Part shown: positions 45,461 through 54,631 of the stretch, one piece after another | Numbering within the stretch: position 1 is the first letter of the stretch | Layout of the letters: every line of letters begins with the position of its first letter | From: Peribacillus sp. FSL P2-0133 | GTDB taxonomy: Bacteria > Bacillota > Bacilli > Bacillales > DSM-1321 | Direction of reading: 5' to 3' | Length of the DNA stretch: 64,000 nt | Assembly: GCF_037975445.1 (NCBI RefSeq) | Contig: NZ_CP150254.1 | Span: 2,044,001 to 2,108,000 of the forward strand | Notes under the pieces: model-generated | The model's input: the letters and a program-made list of their open reading frames with translations, nothing else | Databases searched by the model: none | What the model was told of the DNA's origin: nothing | Program-made: the position numbers and the translations under genes

Positions 45461-45495
45461 AAAAGGTGCTTCCTATACGAAGCACCTTTTGTTTA
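45461..45495 (+). terminator. Intrinsic terminator at the edge of the repeat element
   Basis: AAAAGGTGCTTC / GAAGCACCTTTT perfect 12-bp stem, directly beside the end of the repeat element. It probably ends the ABC importer operon. Confidence 0.8.
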
Positions 45496-45703
45496 GCATA
45501 ATTTTCAAACCTATTCCATCTTTAAATGGAGATTTCCAATTCAATCCCATATGGAATGGAATTTCTTCAGCGATGATTACATCTCGGAATGTACTCTTAT
45601 TCGTTATTTTACTGTTCCACTTCACAGCAAGATAGAAATTTTATTGAAGTTCTCACGTATCCATGATACCTTCAGATTATAGTATGGTTGGGAGGAATAG
45701 GTT

Positions 45704-46600
45704 TTGAACACTAAGGCGTTTTTATTGGCATCTATTACAGTTATTATTTGGGGATCTACATTCGCTGCTATTCGTGCAAGCTTACATGGCGGGTATTCAG
45801 CCGGCCATTTGGTCCTTGTTCGTTATCTTATAGCATCAGGGATTTTTGTCCTTTATGCTCTATGGCCTGGGGTGAAATTTCGACTCCCGAAAAAAGAGGA
45901 TTTGCTGAGGATATCGATCCTTGCATTTATTGGTATTAGTATTTATCATATCGGGGTTACATTCGGGGAACAAACCGTTTCGGCGGGAACGGCTGGAATG
46001 CTGATTGGTTCAGCACCTGTCTTCATCGCGATCATTGCTGCGTTCGTTTTAAAAGAACGCCTCGGTCTATTCGGTTGGATTGGTTTAGGCATAGGATTCA
46101 TAGGGATCACCTTAATAACATTAGGTACTGCAGGCCCTTCCCTGAATATTTCTGAAGGTGCCTTTTTAGTGCTGATGTCTGCTATTGCTTCTGCAGTGTT
46201 TTTTGTTTTCCAAAAGCCACTGTTTAGCCGCTATAATCCGATTGAATTGACAGCCTATTTCACATGGATCGGTACAATACCCTTTTTCATATTTTTTCCT
46301 GGGCTATTTCAAGAAATTCAACATGCTACAATGGAAGGTCATTTATCAGCGATTTTTGTTGGTATTTTCCCTGCAGCCATCGGTTATGTAACTTGGGCAG
46401 TCGCACTATCATTAGGAAAAGCCAGTTCCGTTTCCAGTTTGTTATACCTTGAACCTGTGATTGCCATTTTCGTCGCTTGGGTTTGGCTGCGGGAAGTGCC
46501 TAGTACTCTTTCAGTCATTGGCGGCGGAATTGCGATATTAGGGGTTCTTGTCGTTAATGGGTTCGGAAAGTATAAATCAGTAATGAAAAAAGCAGCATGA
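45704..46600 (+). CDS. DMT superfamily (EamA) transporter
   Basis: A 298-residue membrane protein with ten hydrophobic segments in two EamA repeats (TVIIWGSTFAAIRASLHGGYSAGHLVLVRYLIAS at the front; SAIASAVFFVFQKPLFSRYNP... opening the second). The start is TTG 45704 after GGGAGGAATAG. Probably exports amino acids, nucleosides or similar metabolites. It is not closely similar to the DMT protein at 38520. No dedicated regulator adjoins it. Confidence 0.9.
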   Translation: MNTKAFLLASITVIIWGSTFAAIRASLHGGYSAGHLVLVRYLIASGIFVLYALWPGVKFRLPKKEDLLRISILAFIGISIYHIGVTFGEQTVSAGTAGMLIGSAPVFIAIIAAFVLKERLGLFGWIGLGIGFIGITLITLGTAGPSLNISEGAFLVLMSAIASAVFFVFQKPLFSRYNPIELTAYFTWIGTIPFFIFFPGLFQEIQHATMEGHLSAIFVGIFPAAIGYVTWAVALSLGKASSVSSLLYLEPVIAIFVAWVWLREVPSTLSVIGGGIAILGVLVVNGFGKYKSVMKKAA

Positions 46601-46709
46601 TAGTTCTTTAAACCAACTGGAAAAAATCGCAGCATTTTAAATTCATCATGAAGAATGAACGTTTATCCTTCTTGAACGACTCAACACATAGGAGGGCACC
46701 CAATAAAGG

Positions 46710-46762
46710 AATTCACCCAGGTTGCTGAGATCAATCAGTTACACCTGGGGAATTGGATTTTT
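46710..46762 (+). terminator. Intrinsic terminator after the DMT transporter
   Basis: AATTC-a-CCCAGGT pairs with ACCTGGG-g-AATT around a 20-base loop, followed by a T-run. The minus-strand phosphoesterase ends at 46777, so the transcripts converge here. Confidence 0.65.
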
Positions 46763-46776
46763 TCCTCCACTTTTAA

Positions 46777-48561
46777 TTACTTAAAATTAAATCTATTTTT
46801 AAAGTCCCAATCCAATTTAAATGAATTATTTTCACCTGTTAAAAATTTATAATCGATATAGGATTTTTCTTTTTTAGACATTTCGTCGACAAATGGCGAA
46901 TAGGTTCGGAATACCAATACATTTTTCTTTTCATCAAATTCTACAAGTCTTAGCCAGCCATTACCCCCTCGATAATTCGTTTGGTAATTGACCAGCATTT
47001 GAATGACATCATTTCCTGCTGAATTTTGTTTTACCCGATGTGCTATCCCAAAATAATGGCCATTAACCGTCATGAACACTTGATTATGGTCCTTTACAAG
47101 TTCATCCCAAATCAGCCGGCCATTAGACGACTCGACGGCGATGGTTTTATCATCCTTAACTTTAGGAAATATAATATCATGTGAGACGAGAATTGTCGGT
47201 TTATCTTTATGCTGATCCAGAACCTTTTTTGACCATTCCAGGTCCTTATGCAGATTTTTCATATCGACTATCAAGACTAAGTATTCATAACTCCCTGCCT
47301 TAGCGATTGCATATGAGCTATACCCAGAGGGAGACGACCCCTTATAGTATTTTTTATTCAAAAAACGCTGCGGCCCATAATGTGTTAAGAAAGGGTCCCC
47401 GGCCGCATAGTCATGATTCCCGGCCGCCATCATATATGGAACATCCTTTTTATCCAAAAGGGAAATGGCACCGAGGGAATTCTGCCATTGTTTTTCTAAA
47501 TCACTATCGACTATGTCCCCAACAAATGTATTCATGATAATATTGTTCTTCTTGGTGTTATTGGAAATCCAGTTCATTTGGCTATTAAATATCTCTGGAT
47601 TTTGGCTTGAATATTTCTGGGTATCTGGTACAAAAAGAAAATTATAATTCTTTTTATTCTTTAGAAAGGGTAAAGCTTTGTTTGATCCTTCGAATGGTTC
47701 ATCGTCACGGGCATCCTGCACAAGCCATTCTTTTTCGGTTAAAGCCTTATTAGCAATTCGTATTTCCTGGATATTCCCTTTGAATAGTGCATTAAACTTA
47801 TTTCCCCACTCAGATGCTCCGATGTTCCAGCCTTTACCATTAACTGCTGCAATACCTATTACTTTTTCTGATTTTCCGTAATCACTTATGCCATTCAAAG
47901 TTAAAGTCGTCGTGTTACCATCATTAACAACTGCCAAATGGTACCATTCCTCAGCGTTTAAAGATCGAGACCAATTGCTTACATTATAATTTAAATTAGA
48001 TGGATGACTTGTCCAGTGGATTTTTTGATCACTGGATACAGTTAAAGCAGAAAGGATTTTTTTCTCGCCTTCCATTTTATTAAGATCGGCCGCCTGTCCT
48101 TGTCTAGAAAAAAGCCCCATGACACTCTTGGAATCACTTGGCAACTTAAAAATCGCTTCAATGGTAAAACCCTTATCGAATTTCTCCGAATTGATAGGTG
48201 CATTCTTATTGGTTTTGAAATACCTACCTGAAGGGGCGTTTTCATAGTTAGCGAACTTCAAGCTATCCACTTTTTCTTGATCATGATAATCTTCTTCAGA
48301 CCATTGAATCATATTTTTTAATTCAGGCGAGGCAGGATCACCTATCGTCACTAACTCTAAATCGTTTCCATGTTTGCTTGTATCTTCTATTATTAAATTA
48401 CCTTTATCGATTGAACCGGATTTAACATGTTGTTTTGTGAATTTCCAATTTGCTACGATATTGCTTCGATTATTTTCAGCAACGGAATCAGCCGATTTGG
48501 CAATACCAGGAACAATCATACATAAGAGTGAGAGACCTATTATTGCTTTTTTCATTCTCAT
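46777..48561 (-). CDS. Secreted metallophosphoesterase with LamG-like domain
   Basis: A 594-residue exported protein: signal peptide (about 1-23, cleavage near KSADS), a concanavalin/LamG-type sandwich (about 35-270, with FTIEAIFKLPS, WYHLAVVNDG and GNIQEIRIANKALTEKEW), then a calcineurin-like metallophosphoesterase domain (about 305-545). The phosphoesterase metal motifs are in order: PDTQ, FVGDIVD, AGNHDY, VSHD and NGHYFG. It likely binds a sugar polymer through the first domain and cleaves phosphate esters outside the cell. The start ATG 48561 follows a GGGGTGAATG stretch. Substrate unknown. Confidence 0.88.
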   Translation of the reverse strand: MRMKKAIIGLSLLCMIVPGIAKSADSVAENNRSNIVANWKFTKQHVKSGSIDKGNLIIEDTSKHGNDLELVTIGDPASPELKNMIQWSEEDYHDQEKVDSLKFANYENAPSGRYFKTNKNAPINSEKFDKGFTIEAIFKLPSDSKSVMGLFSRQGQAADLNKMEGEKKILSALTVSSDQKIHWTSHPSNLNYNVSNWSRSLNAEEWYHLAVVNDGNTTTLTLNGISDYGKSEKVIGIAAVNGKGWNIGASEWGNKFNALFKGNIQEIRIANKALTEKEWLVQDARDDEPFEGSNKALPFLKNKKNYNFLFVPDTQKYSSQNPEIFNSQMNWISNNTKKNNIIMNTFVGDIVDSDLEKQWQNSLGAISLLDKKDVPYMMAAGNHDYAAGDPFLTHYGPQRFLNKKYYKGSSPSGYSSYAIAKAGSYEYLVLIVDMKNLHKDLEWSKKVLDQHKDKPTILVSHDIIFPKVKDDKTIAVESSNGRLIWDELVKDHNQVFMTVNGHYFGIAHRVKQNSAGNDVIQMLVNYQTNYRGGNGWLRLVEFDEKKNVLVFRTYSPFVDEMSKKEKSYIDYKFLTGENNSFKLDWDFKNRFNFK

Positions 48562-48934
48562 AAAACATTCACCCCATTAAATTTTGATTAAGCGATATAC
48601 ATTTATCCTTTTACTACCTGGATTAATTTGTAGCGAACTAAGCCTAGGTAGATTCCGTATAGCTGCAATATGGTATAGTTTGCTTATCTTCTCGATAACT
48701 TATTAAGGATGGGTAAAAAAGACTTATTCTTTTAAAGGACATCAGGAGATAAGTCCTAATTGTACGAATTATCTTGTTGAAATCAGGGATTACAACTAAT
48801 TGTCGAAAGGGATTAAGATCAATATCAATATCAATATGAAGGGTTTTGTTTGCAGTAATTTGAACTTCAGATGTGGAGGTAGGAAAACAAGCATACTGGT
48901 AATTGGAGTTATTGGACAAAACGAAGAAAAAGCA
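48562..48934. other. Gene-free region upstream of the phosphoesterase
   Basis: About 370 bases without a supported gene; it must hold the minus-strand phosphoesterase promoter. A long minus-strand reading frame that enters it is an antisense shadow of the repeat protein. Confidence 0.45.
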
Positions 48935-48967
48935 AAAAAAGAGACAGCCATAAGCTGTCTTTTTTTC
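48935..48967 (-). terminator. Bidirectional terminator after the repeat protein
   Basis: AGACAGC / GCTGTCT stem with seven A before and six T after, so it is symmetrical. It begins at the stop codon of the minus-strand repeat protein. Confidence 0.8.
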
Positions 48968-49241
48968 ACCACCTACAAATCCAAGTCCAACCAAATCCGG
49001 GAGCCCATACTCTCCTACAGCGTGGAATCCATTGTCCGTGTTCCCAATGACCGCCGCCATGACTACCACCGTGTCCGTCCCAATGACCGCCGCCATGACC
49101 ACCACCGTGTCCGTCCCATTGGCCACCGCCATGACCACCACCGTGTCCGTCCCATTGACTACCGCCCGGGCCAGGTATTCGTTCTCCATCTATATAATAA
49201 TGCACATTATTAGGGTAATAAGCGTAATTATAATTATACAT
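48966..49241 (-). CDS. Gly/His/Trp-rich repeat protein
   Basis: A 91-residue protein: a Tyr/Asn-rich head (MYNYNYAYYPNNVHYY), three tandem 12-residue repeats of the form QWDGHGGGHGGG (about 29-64), and a tail rich in Trp, Arg and Cys (CRRVWAPGFGWTWICRW). In DNA this is a 36-base tandem repeat, GC-richer than the surroundings. The ribosome site AAAGGAGG and a bidirectional terminator mark it as a real gene. The regularly spaced His could bind Ni, Cu or Zn, and the composition recalls spore-coat or surface proteins; neither is proven. No signal peptide is evident. Confidence 0.75.
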   Translation of the reverse strand: MYNYNYAYYPNNVHYYIDGERIPGPGGSQWDGHGGGHGGGQWDGHGGGHGGGHWDGHGGSHGGGHWEHGQWIPRCRRVWAPGFGWTWICRW

Positions 49242-49531
49242 TCAAGAAATCCTCCTTTTTTGTTTACCCTTTCAGACTATGTACAAAGAGTGGGAAGCGT
49301 CCTATATGGACAATGATGGACAACAAAACAGGGCTGCCTATTTATTGTTGTCAAAATAAAAGACACCAATATTAATGGCTGTTTTTTTTTGCCTCATATT
49401 GAATTTTAAACAGCGCCTTTTAGCTATTATCATTATTTCTTTATACAATAAAGCGTTGATTATCGGCTTTAATTAGGTAATGATTAAATCAGGTAACGTA
49501 TGGAAAAGGGACTTTGGGGGAGGGAAAGTGG

Positions 49532-50083
49532 ATGGAGAAGGAATTTCCGCTTATTGAAACACGACGATTGATCTTAAGGGAAGTAACAATAGAAGACGCG
49601 GGTGATATGTTTAAATATTTATCTGATATAGATGTAGTGAAGCCAATGGGATTAGATCCTTGCCAAACAGTAAATGACGTATGGGATGAAATTAAATGGT
49701 ACGAATCTATATTCCAGGAAGGTACGGGAATCAGATGGGGAATTACATTAAAAGATTCCGGTAAGGTTATAGGAAGTTGCGGTTTTCTGAATATGGTCAC
49801 CAAGCATCATCGAGCTGAAATTGGATATGAATTAAGTAAAGATCATTGGGGAAAAGGCATTGCTAGTGAAGCATTGGAAGCCGTTGTTATGTATGGCTAT
49901 CGCCACTTTCACCTGGAAAGGATTGAAGCTTTAATAGAACCTGATAATCACCCATCCCAAAAACTCGTGGAAAAACAAGGGTTTAGAAGAGAAGGATTGC
50001 TAAGGCATTATGAATATACATGTGGCAAATTCGATGATTTATATATGTACTCACTCATAAAAGAAGATTTAGTGACCTTTTAA
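49532..50083 (+). CDS. GNAT family acetyltransferase (RimJ/RimL-like)
   Basis: A 183-residue N-acetyltransferase using acetyl-CoA, probably on the N-terminus of a ribosomal or other protein or on a small amine. It opens with FPLIETRRLILREVTIEDAGDMFKYLSD, has the acetyl-CoA loop as DHWGKGIASEALEAVVMYGY, and ends with the typical NHPSQKLVEKQGFRREGLLRHYE. ATG 49532 is chosen because GGGGGAGGG precedes it; a TTG at 49514 lies inside that site. A terminator hairpin follows at 50095. Confidence 0.9.
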   Translation: MEKEFPLIETRRLILREVTIEDAGDMFKYLSDIDVVKPMGLDPCQTVNDVWDEIKWYESIFQEGTGIRWGITLKDSGKVIGSCGFLNMVTKHHRAEIGYELSKDHWGKGIASEALEAVVMYGYRHFHLERIEALIEPDNHPSQKLVEKQGFRREGLLRHYEYTCGKFDDLYMYSLIKEDLVTF

Positions 50084-50094
50084 TTCATTGTGAG

Positions 50095-50114
50095 GACCGC
50101 TTAAAAGGCGGTCT
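50095..50114 (+). terminator. Terminator hairpin, left flank of the second repeat element
   Basis: GACCGCTTAAAAGGCGGTCT can fold on itself (GACCGC/GCGGTC). A near copy, 18 of 20 bases identical, is at 50343-50362 on the other side of the repeat element. Confidence 0.7.
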
Positions 50115-50344
50115 CAGTTTGTCGACAAAAGTGGTTTGGAATTAAAATATTCCGAACCACTTTTGAAACTCCCTTTGAATTTTTGCCTAAAATTAAACAA
50201 ATCCCGAAGGTATATTGAATGAAAGTCAGTTTGACTGCCCGCGGAAAGCGAGTGCCTGAGAGGAAATCAACGTTCAATTTGTACATACCCCTAAAAAACT
50301 GCAGGCAAACTCTCTTTTATTAGAGTTTTCTCTACAGTCTGAGA
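50115..50344. repeat. Bacillus-type intergenic repeat element, degenerate copy
   Basis: Begins CAGTTTGTCGACAAAA and ends TCTCTACAGTCTGA, the same end types as the element at 45219. Only the right part of the G/C-rich core remains (CTGCCCGCGGAAAGCGAGTG from 50235, then GGAAATCAACGTTCA), nearly identical to 45355-45397. It separates two near-identical terminator hairpins, as if it had been inserted into one. Confidence 0.7.
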
Positions 50345-50366
50345 CTGCTTAAAAAGCGGTCTTTAT
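50343..50366 (+). terminator. Terminator hairpin, right flank of the second repeat element
   Basis: GACTGCTTAAAAAGCGGTCT followed by TTAT. Diverged duplicate of the hairpin at 50095-50114. Confidence 0.65.
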
Positions 50367-50406
50367 CATAGCTGACTCCATGTATGTACATGAAATCTTA
50401 GTTTCC

Positions 50407-50733
50407 TCACTTGCTTGTATAATCTCTTTCAACCTTGCAAATTCGGGTTGAGTATGATGAGTACCAATCTTTCAAACCTTTTTCTTGTGCCTTTTTGTGA
50501 GCGGCATTTTCTTTCCAAAGCTTTATGGCATCCAGGGACTTCCAATAGGATACGGTAATTCCTAACCCGTTTTGATCTCTTACGCTTTCGACTCCTAAAT
50601 AGCCATCTTGTTGAGCGGCAAGTTCATCCATGAATTCCGCGGTTGAATTGTAGCTTGCGGCATCCTTATCGCTTCTTTGAGAAGTGAAAATACAAGCGTA
50701 ATAGGGTGGTTCGGGAGTTTTTGCAAGAAACAT
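50407..50733 (-). CDS. ABM-domain monooxygenase, YqjZ-like
   Basis: A 108-residue protein with a single antibiotic-biosynthesis-monooxygenase fold: PPYYACIFTSQRSDKD...FMDELAAQQDGYLGVESVRDQNGLGITVSYWKSLDAIKLWKENAAHKKAQEKGLKDWY. The pattern resembles B. subtilis YqjZ, whose function is uncertain; related folds degrade heme or oxidise quinones. ATG 50733 follows AAAGGAGG. It stands alone on the minus strand. Confidence 0.85.
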   Translation of the reverse strand: MFLAKTPEPPYYACIFTSQRSDKDAASYNSTAEFMDELAAQQDGYLGVESVRDQNGLGITVSYWKSLDAIKLWKENAAHKKAQEKGLKDWYSSYSTRICKVERDYTSK

Positions 50734-51030
50734 GAAATGATGCCTCCTTTTAACTTAATATTCAAAATAATACCACATTGGTGAGAACATGGATAGATGC
50801 CAGGTAAAGCGGTTCCTTGATATCCGCCAAGAAAACAAGGAGGTAAGAAGCGGTATATATCACTGACACGGCAATTCTTCGGAAGGGATTCTATTCTTGA
50901 TTCACGAATATATATTACTTTGATGGTTTTACAAAAAAAGGAGATGGTTATCTGATACCTTTTACAAAAGGTTATGGGGGACACCCGTTGTTCGTGTAAA
51001 ATGTGTAATCACTTTTGGAGGGATGACTAA

Positions 51031-51582
51031 GTGGCAGAATTGGTATATCATGTAGCGGTTTCACTGGACAATTTCATTGCCGATCAAGCAATGTTGGATG
51101 GGAATATCAATCAATCCTTTTTCTTATTTGAAGGAGAACATGTCCCAGACTTTTTATCCGATATCCAGCAATATGAAGCGGTGTTGATGGGAAGTAAAAC
51201 ATATGAATTTGGATTTCAATTCGGAGCTAAACCGGGTGAACCGGGTTATAAGGGCTTGAAACATTATATTTTTTCGAGCTCTCTTCAGTTTGAATCGAAT
51301 GAGGAGGTAGAACTTATCGAAGGAAACGCCGTTGCGTTTATTGAAAATCTCAAGAAGCAAAGTGACGGAAAGCTATGGCTTTGCGGGGGAGGAGAATTGG
51401 CTGGAACGTTATTAAAACATAAACTCATTGATCAATTGGTGCTGAAAGTGAATCCAGTCATAATCGGTGAAGGCATCCCTCTTTTCGGCAGCGTTAAGCC
51501 AAGTCTAAAATTAGATTTAGTTGAAATGAAACAATATCCAAACGGAGTGATTAAACCTACATATAATATTATTTATCCTTAG
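51031..51582 (+). CDS. Dihydrofolate reductase/RibD C-terminal family protein (YyaP-like)
   Basis: A 183-residue protein with the DHFR-like fold: LVYHVAVSLDNFIAD at the start, YEAVLMGSKTYEFG, and the NADPH-loop LWLCGGGELAGTLLKHKLIDQLVLKVNPVIIGEGIPLFG. Related to the reductase domain of RibD; Bacillus has several such proteins (YyaP, YwjB) of unknown substrate. The start is GTG 51031 after TTTGGAGGGATGA. A terminator follows at 51640. Confidence 0.88.
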   Translation: MAELVYHVAVSLDNFIADQAMLDGNINQSFFLFEGEHVPDFLSDIQQYEAVLMGSKTYEFGFQFGAKPGEPGYKGLKHYIFSSSLQFESNEEVELIEGNAVAFIENLKKQSDGKLWLCGGGELAGTLLKHKLIDQLVLKVNPVIIGEGIPLFGSVKPSLKLDLVEMKQYPNGVIKPTYNIIYP

Positions 51583-51638
51583 GAATATGGTGGAGGGATG
51601 CTATTACTTCATTCGGAAAGATTTTCCTTCAATAGTTT

Positions 51639-51663
51639 GGGCTGCTTTGGAGCAGCCTTTTTC
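51639..51663 (+). terminator. Intrinsic terminator after the DHFR-like gene
   Basis: GGCTGC / GCAGCC stem (51640-51645 with 51652-51657) followed by a run of T. Confidence 0.85.
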
Positions 51664-51774
51664 TAATGAAATTCACTGTTATTGAAAGTAAAAGTGAAAA
51701 TATACAAAGAAAATTTATTAGAAATTTATTTTTAACATATATCCTTTCAGTATCACTTGAAAGGAGTTTTCTCT

Positions 51775-52740
51775 ATGAGGAAAATGTTGAAAGTATCAAA
51801 GAATATATTTTTTACCTTGATTGTTATTATCATTTTTGTAGCAATAGCTGTTTTTATTTACCATAATTATCAAAAGGACAAGGAGTCTTCATTAATTAGT
51901 GAAGGAACATCCGTTAATTTTAATAACAAAGAAATTAATGTATATACGGAAGGCAGCGGCGAGGATACATACGTTTTTATGTCCGGTTCCGGGATTGCTG
52001 CTCCTGTTTATGAATTGAAAGGATTATATAGTAAGTTTGCAAAAGAAAATAAGATTGCAGTCATTGAAAGAGCTGGATATGGATACAGTGATGTTTTTCA
52101 CGATGATAGGGATATTGATACAATATTGGAACAAAGCAGGAAATCATTGATGGAAAGTGGAAATAAACCTCCTTATTATTTGGTTCCACACTCAGTTTCA
52201 GGTATCGAAGCTATTTACTGGGCACAAAAATACCCAAGTGAAGTAAAGGGAATCATTGCTTTGGATATTGGTTTACCGCACCAATATGTAACTCATAAAA
52301 TGGGTATGGTAGATTCATTGACTGTAAGAGGAGTGAATATTTTAACGAAAATGGGTTTGCATCGTCTTGTTCCTTCTGCTGTTTATAATCCCGAAGTGAT
52401 TCGGCAATCATTCTTAAGTGACCATGAAAAGGAAGTGTATAAAGCACTATCATATAAACAGTTTTTTAATGATGATATGGAGCAAGAGCTTTTACAGAGT
52501 TACAGAAATGGGAAAAAATCAGTTAACTTGCCGATTCCAAAAGGAACACCCATTTTATTTTTAGATGCGATTGCCGATGAAAATAAGGATTCAAAATATA
52601 CAAAACAAAAAAATGAAGATTATGAGGAGTTTGCAGAGAAACTATTAAAAGCGGATGTAATAAAACTGAATGGGACGCACAGCATTTATTTATATGTGCC
52701 AGATGAGATATATGATCTTGCCATGGAATTTATCAAATGA
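51775..52740 (+). CDS. Membrane-anchored alpha/beta hydrolase
   Basis: A 321-residue protein with a single N-terminal membrane helix (about 10-30), so its catalytic domain faces outward, and an alpha/beta-hydrolase fold. The nucleophile elbow is PHSVSG rather than the more common GHSxGG, with the probable His in LNGTHSIYLY. The family includes esterases, lipases and epoxide hydrolases. It is 15 bases upstream of a response regulator and its kinase, so all three are probably one operon and the enzyme may be the output or a signal processor. ATG 51775 follows AAAGGAG. Confidence 0.85.
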   Translation: MRKMLKVSKNIFFTLIVIIIFVAIAVFIYHNYQKDKESSLISEGTSVNFNNKEINVYTEGSGEDTYVFMSGSGIAAPVYELKGLYSKFAKENKIAVIERAGYGYSDVFHDDRDIDTILEQSRKSLMESGNKPPYYLVPHSVSGIEAIYWAQKYPSEVKGIIALDIGLPHQYVTHKMGMVDSLTVRGVNILTKMGLHRLVPSAVYNPEVIRQSFLSDHEKEVYKALSYKQFFNDDMEQELLQSYRNGKKSVNLPIPKGTPILFLDAIADENKDSKYTKQKNEDYEEFAEKLLKADVIKLNGTHSIYLYVPDEIYDLAMEFIK

Positions 52741-52755
52741 ATAAAGAAAGGCTTT

Positions 52756-53430
52756 ATGATGAAAAGATATAATATTTTAATTGTTGAAGATGATTTGATG
52801 ATTGGTGATTTATTGAAAAAAATTTTGCAACGCGAAAAATACAATGTACGTTGGGTGAAAGAAGGAAAAGATATTATAGATATAATCCATGAGATGGATT
52901 TAGTCATTATGGATGTTATGCTGCCAGGAGATGATGGCTATCAAATTACAAAGAAAGTAAAAAGTCTAGGTATAAATATTCCAGTTATTTTTCTATCCGC
53001 CCGAAATGATATGGAAAGCAAACTCCAAGGTTTGACAATTGGTGAGGATTATATGACTAAGCCCTTTGATCCTAGGGAGCTATTACTAAGAATGCAGAAA
53101 TTGCTGGATCATCAATATGGTACTTTCACGCAAATTAAGCATATATATATAGATGCCGAACATAAAAAGGTATTCAATAATGACTTGCATAATGAAGTGG
53201 TTTTTACTGCGATAGAGCGTAAAATATTTTTCTATTTATATGAAAATAGGGATCGGATCTTAACGAAAGAACATTTCTTTGAACATTTATGGCAGCTCGA
53301 GGATAGGAATCAAAATATCATTAATGTACATATAAAAAAAGTTAGAACAAAAATCAATGATAACACCGGTGAGATCATCCAAAATATATATGGAGAAGGG
53401 TATAGATTGAATACCTATATAAAAAAATGA
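52756..53430 (+). CDS. OmpR/PhoB family response regulator
   Basis: A 224-residue two-component regulator. The receiver domain has the acidic pair E11/D12-D13, the phospho-acceptor Asp53 in IMDVMLPG, and Lys102 in TKPFDPREL. The C-terminal winged helix includes TAIERKIFFYLYENRDRILTKEHFFEHLW and ends in YGEGYRLN. Its stop overlaps the start of the histidine kinase by four bases (ATGA), so translation is coupled. The regulon is unknown. Confidence 0.92.
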   Translation: MMKRYNILIVEDDLMIGDLLKKILQREKYNVRWVKEGKDIIDIIHEMDLVIMDVMLPGDDGYQITKKVKSLGINIPVIFLSARNDMESKLQGLTIGEDYMTKPFDPRELLLRMQKLLDHQYGTFTQIKHIYIDAEHKKVFNNDLHNEVVFTAIERKIFFYLYENRDRILTKEHFFEHLWQLEDRNQNIINVHIKKVRTKINDNTGEIIQNIYGEGYRLNTYIKK

Positions 53431-54425
53431 AATTAAAGAAAAAATACCAGCTATTATTATTTATCGCCGTAATTAGCGTGCCATTTATATTACTGTTAAT
53501 CAGTATCCTTATGTCAGTAATTTATGACTTGGCCTTTAAAACCACAAATGATGACATTCCTTTTCATGAATCATTTGCATATCCTACAATGCTTGGGGTA
53601 TTCATTTTATCATTATTATTGTTAGCCTTCTTATTTTCCAAATCTATTAACTCGCTATTAAATAAAATAAATATATTGAATGAAACCATCAGGAATTTAG
53701 CTAGTGATAAGGAGATTCCGAATATATTAGAGATTAAAAGCAATGATGAAATCGGGAAATTAACTAAATCGGTGAACTTATTAATAGAAAGAACGACCTA
53801 TCGGGAATTGGAACTAAAACACCAGGAGGAAATGAAAAAGGAACTCTTAAATAAATTAAGGCATGACATCAATACACCTTTAACAGCAATAAGATTACAA
53901 TTGTTTTATTTAGAAGGTCAATATACGGATCAAGTTCCACTTTTACAATCACTATATCAACAAATTGATTATATTTCCGAATTAACAAATGAATATAATA
54001 TTCAATCCACAGATGCGTTAGATAATTCTTATATCTTAAATGATGAAGTGAACATGCACGATTTAATAGAAATGATGGTTAAAAAATGGGGTTATTTGTA
54101 TAACATGCATGGTATTGAATTAATTTATCATCCATTAAATGGAGAGTTGGAATGGATAAGTAATGACTTGTGGCTTCAAAGGTTATTCGATAACGTTTTC
54201 CAAAATGTGTTGAATCACTCGAGGGCTGATAAACTTGTGATAACCATTGAAAATAATGGACTCAGTATCAAGGATAATGGAATTGGTTTTGATATCGATA
54301 GTAAAAGTAAGGGGCTTGGCTTAAAAATAATTGAGGATATAGCTAAAACACTACATATAAAATATAATTTGCAATCAAACGAAAGCGGAACTTTATTTTG
54401 TTTTAAAGTTGAAAAAACGATATAA
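53427..54425 (+). CDS. Membrane sensor histidine kinase
   Basis: A 332-residue kinase with two membrane helices (about 8-32 and 52-70) separated by a short outside loop of about 20 residues, so it senses through its membrane part rather than a large domain. A HAMP-like linker follows, with the H-box LRHDINTPLTAIRLQ (His146; Asp-Ile-Asn replaces the usual Glu-Leu/Phe-Lys/Arg). The ATPase domain has the N-box FDNVFQNVLNHS and G-boxes DNGIGFD and GLGL. It is partnered with the overlapping response regulator. The small sensor architecture resembles cell-envelope stress kinases. Confidence 0.9.
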   Translation: MKLKKKYQLLLFIAVISVPFILLLISILMSVIYDLAFKTTNDDIPFHESFAYPTMLGVFILSLLLLAFLFSKSINSLLNKINILNETIRNLASDKEIPNILEIKSNDEIGKLTKSVNLLIERTTYRELELKHQEEMKKELLNKLRHDINTPLTAIRLQLFYLEGQYTDQVPLLQSLYQQIDYISELTNEYNIQSTDALDNSYILNDEVNMHDLIEMMVKKWGYLYNMHGIELIYHPLNGELEWISNDLWLQRLFDNVFQNVLNHSRADKLVITIENNGLSIKDNGIGFDIDSKSKGLGLKIIEDIAKTLHIKYNLQSNESGTLFCFKVEKTI

Positions 54426-54631
54426 ATCTCACTTAATTCATTATTTATGCGGCGTTAACATCCGGGGATTTTGTCAAGGGTTCATCAATATTTTTCTTTT
54501 CAGATAGTTTGCCTTATGCAACATAGTTATATATCACTTACTTATATAAAGCGATACAAAAAGGTTGCTATAGACCCACCCATTTTTAAGTTGATATGAT
54601 ATTCAGGTACTTAATTGTGGGGGGAAGTTGA

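Noticed and set aside
48644..49189. 181-codon minus-strand frame with repeated GTDTVVVMA
   Set aside because: Different frame of the 36-base tandem repeat. The frame with ribosome site and terminator is the Gly/His-rich 91-residue one.
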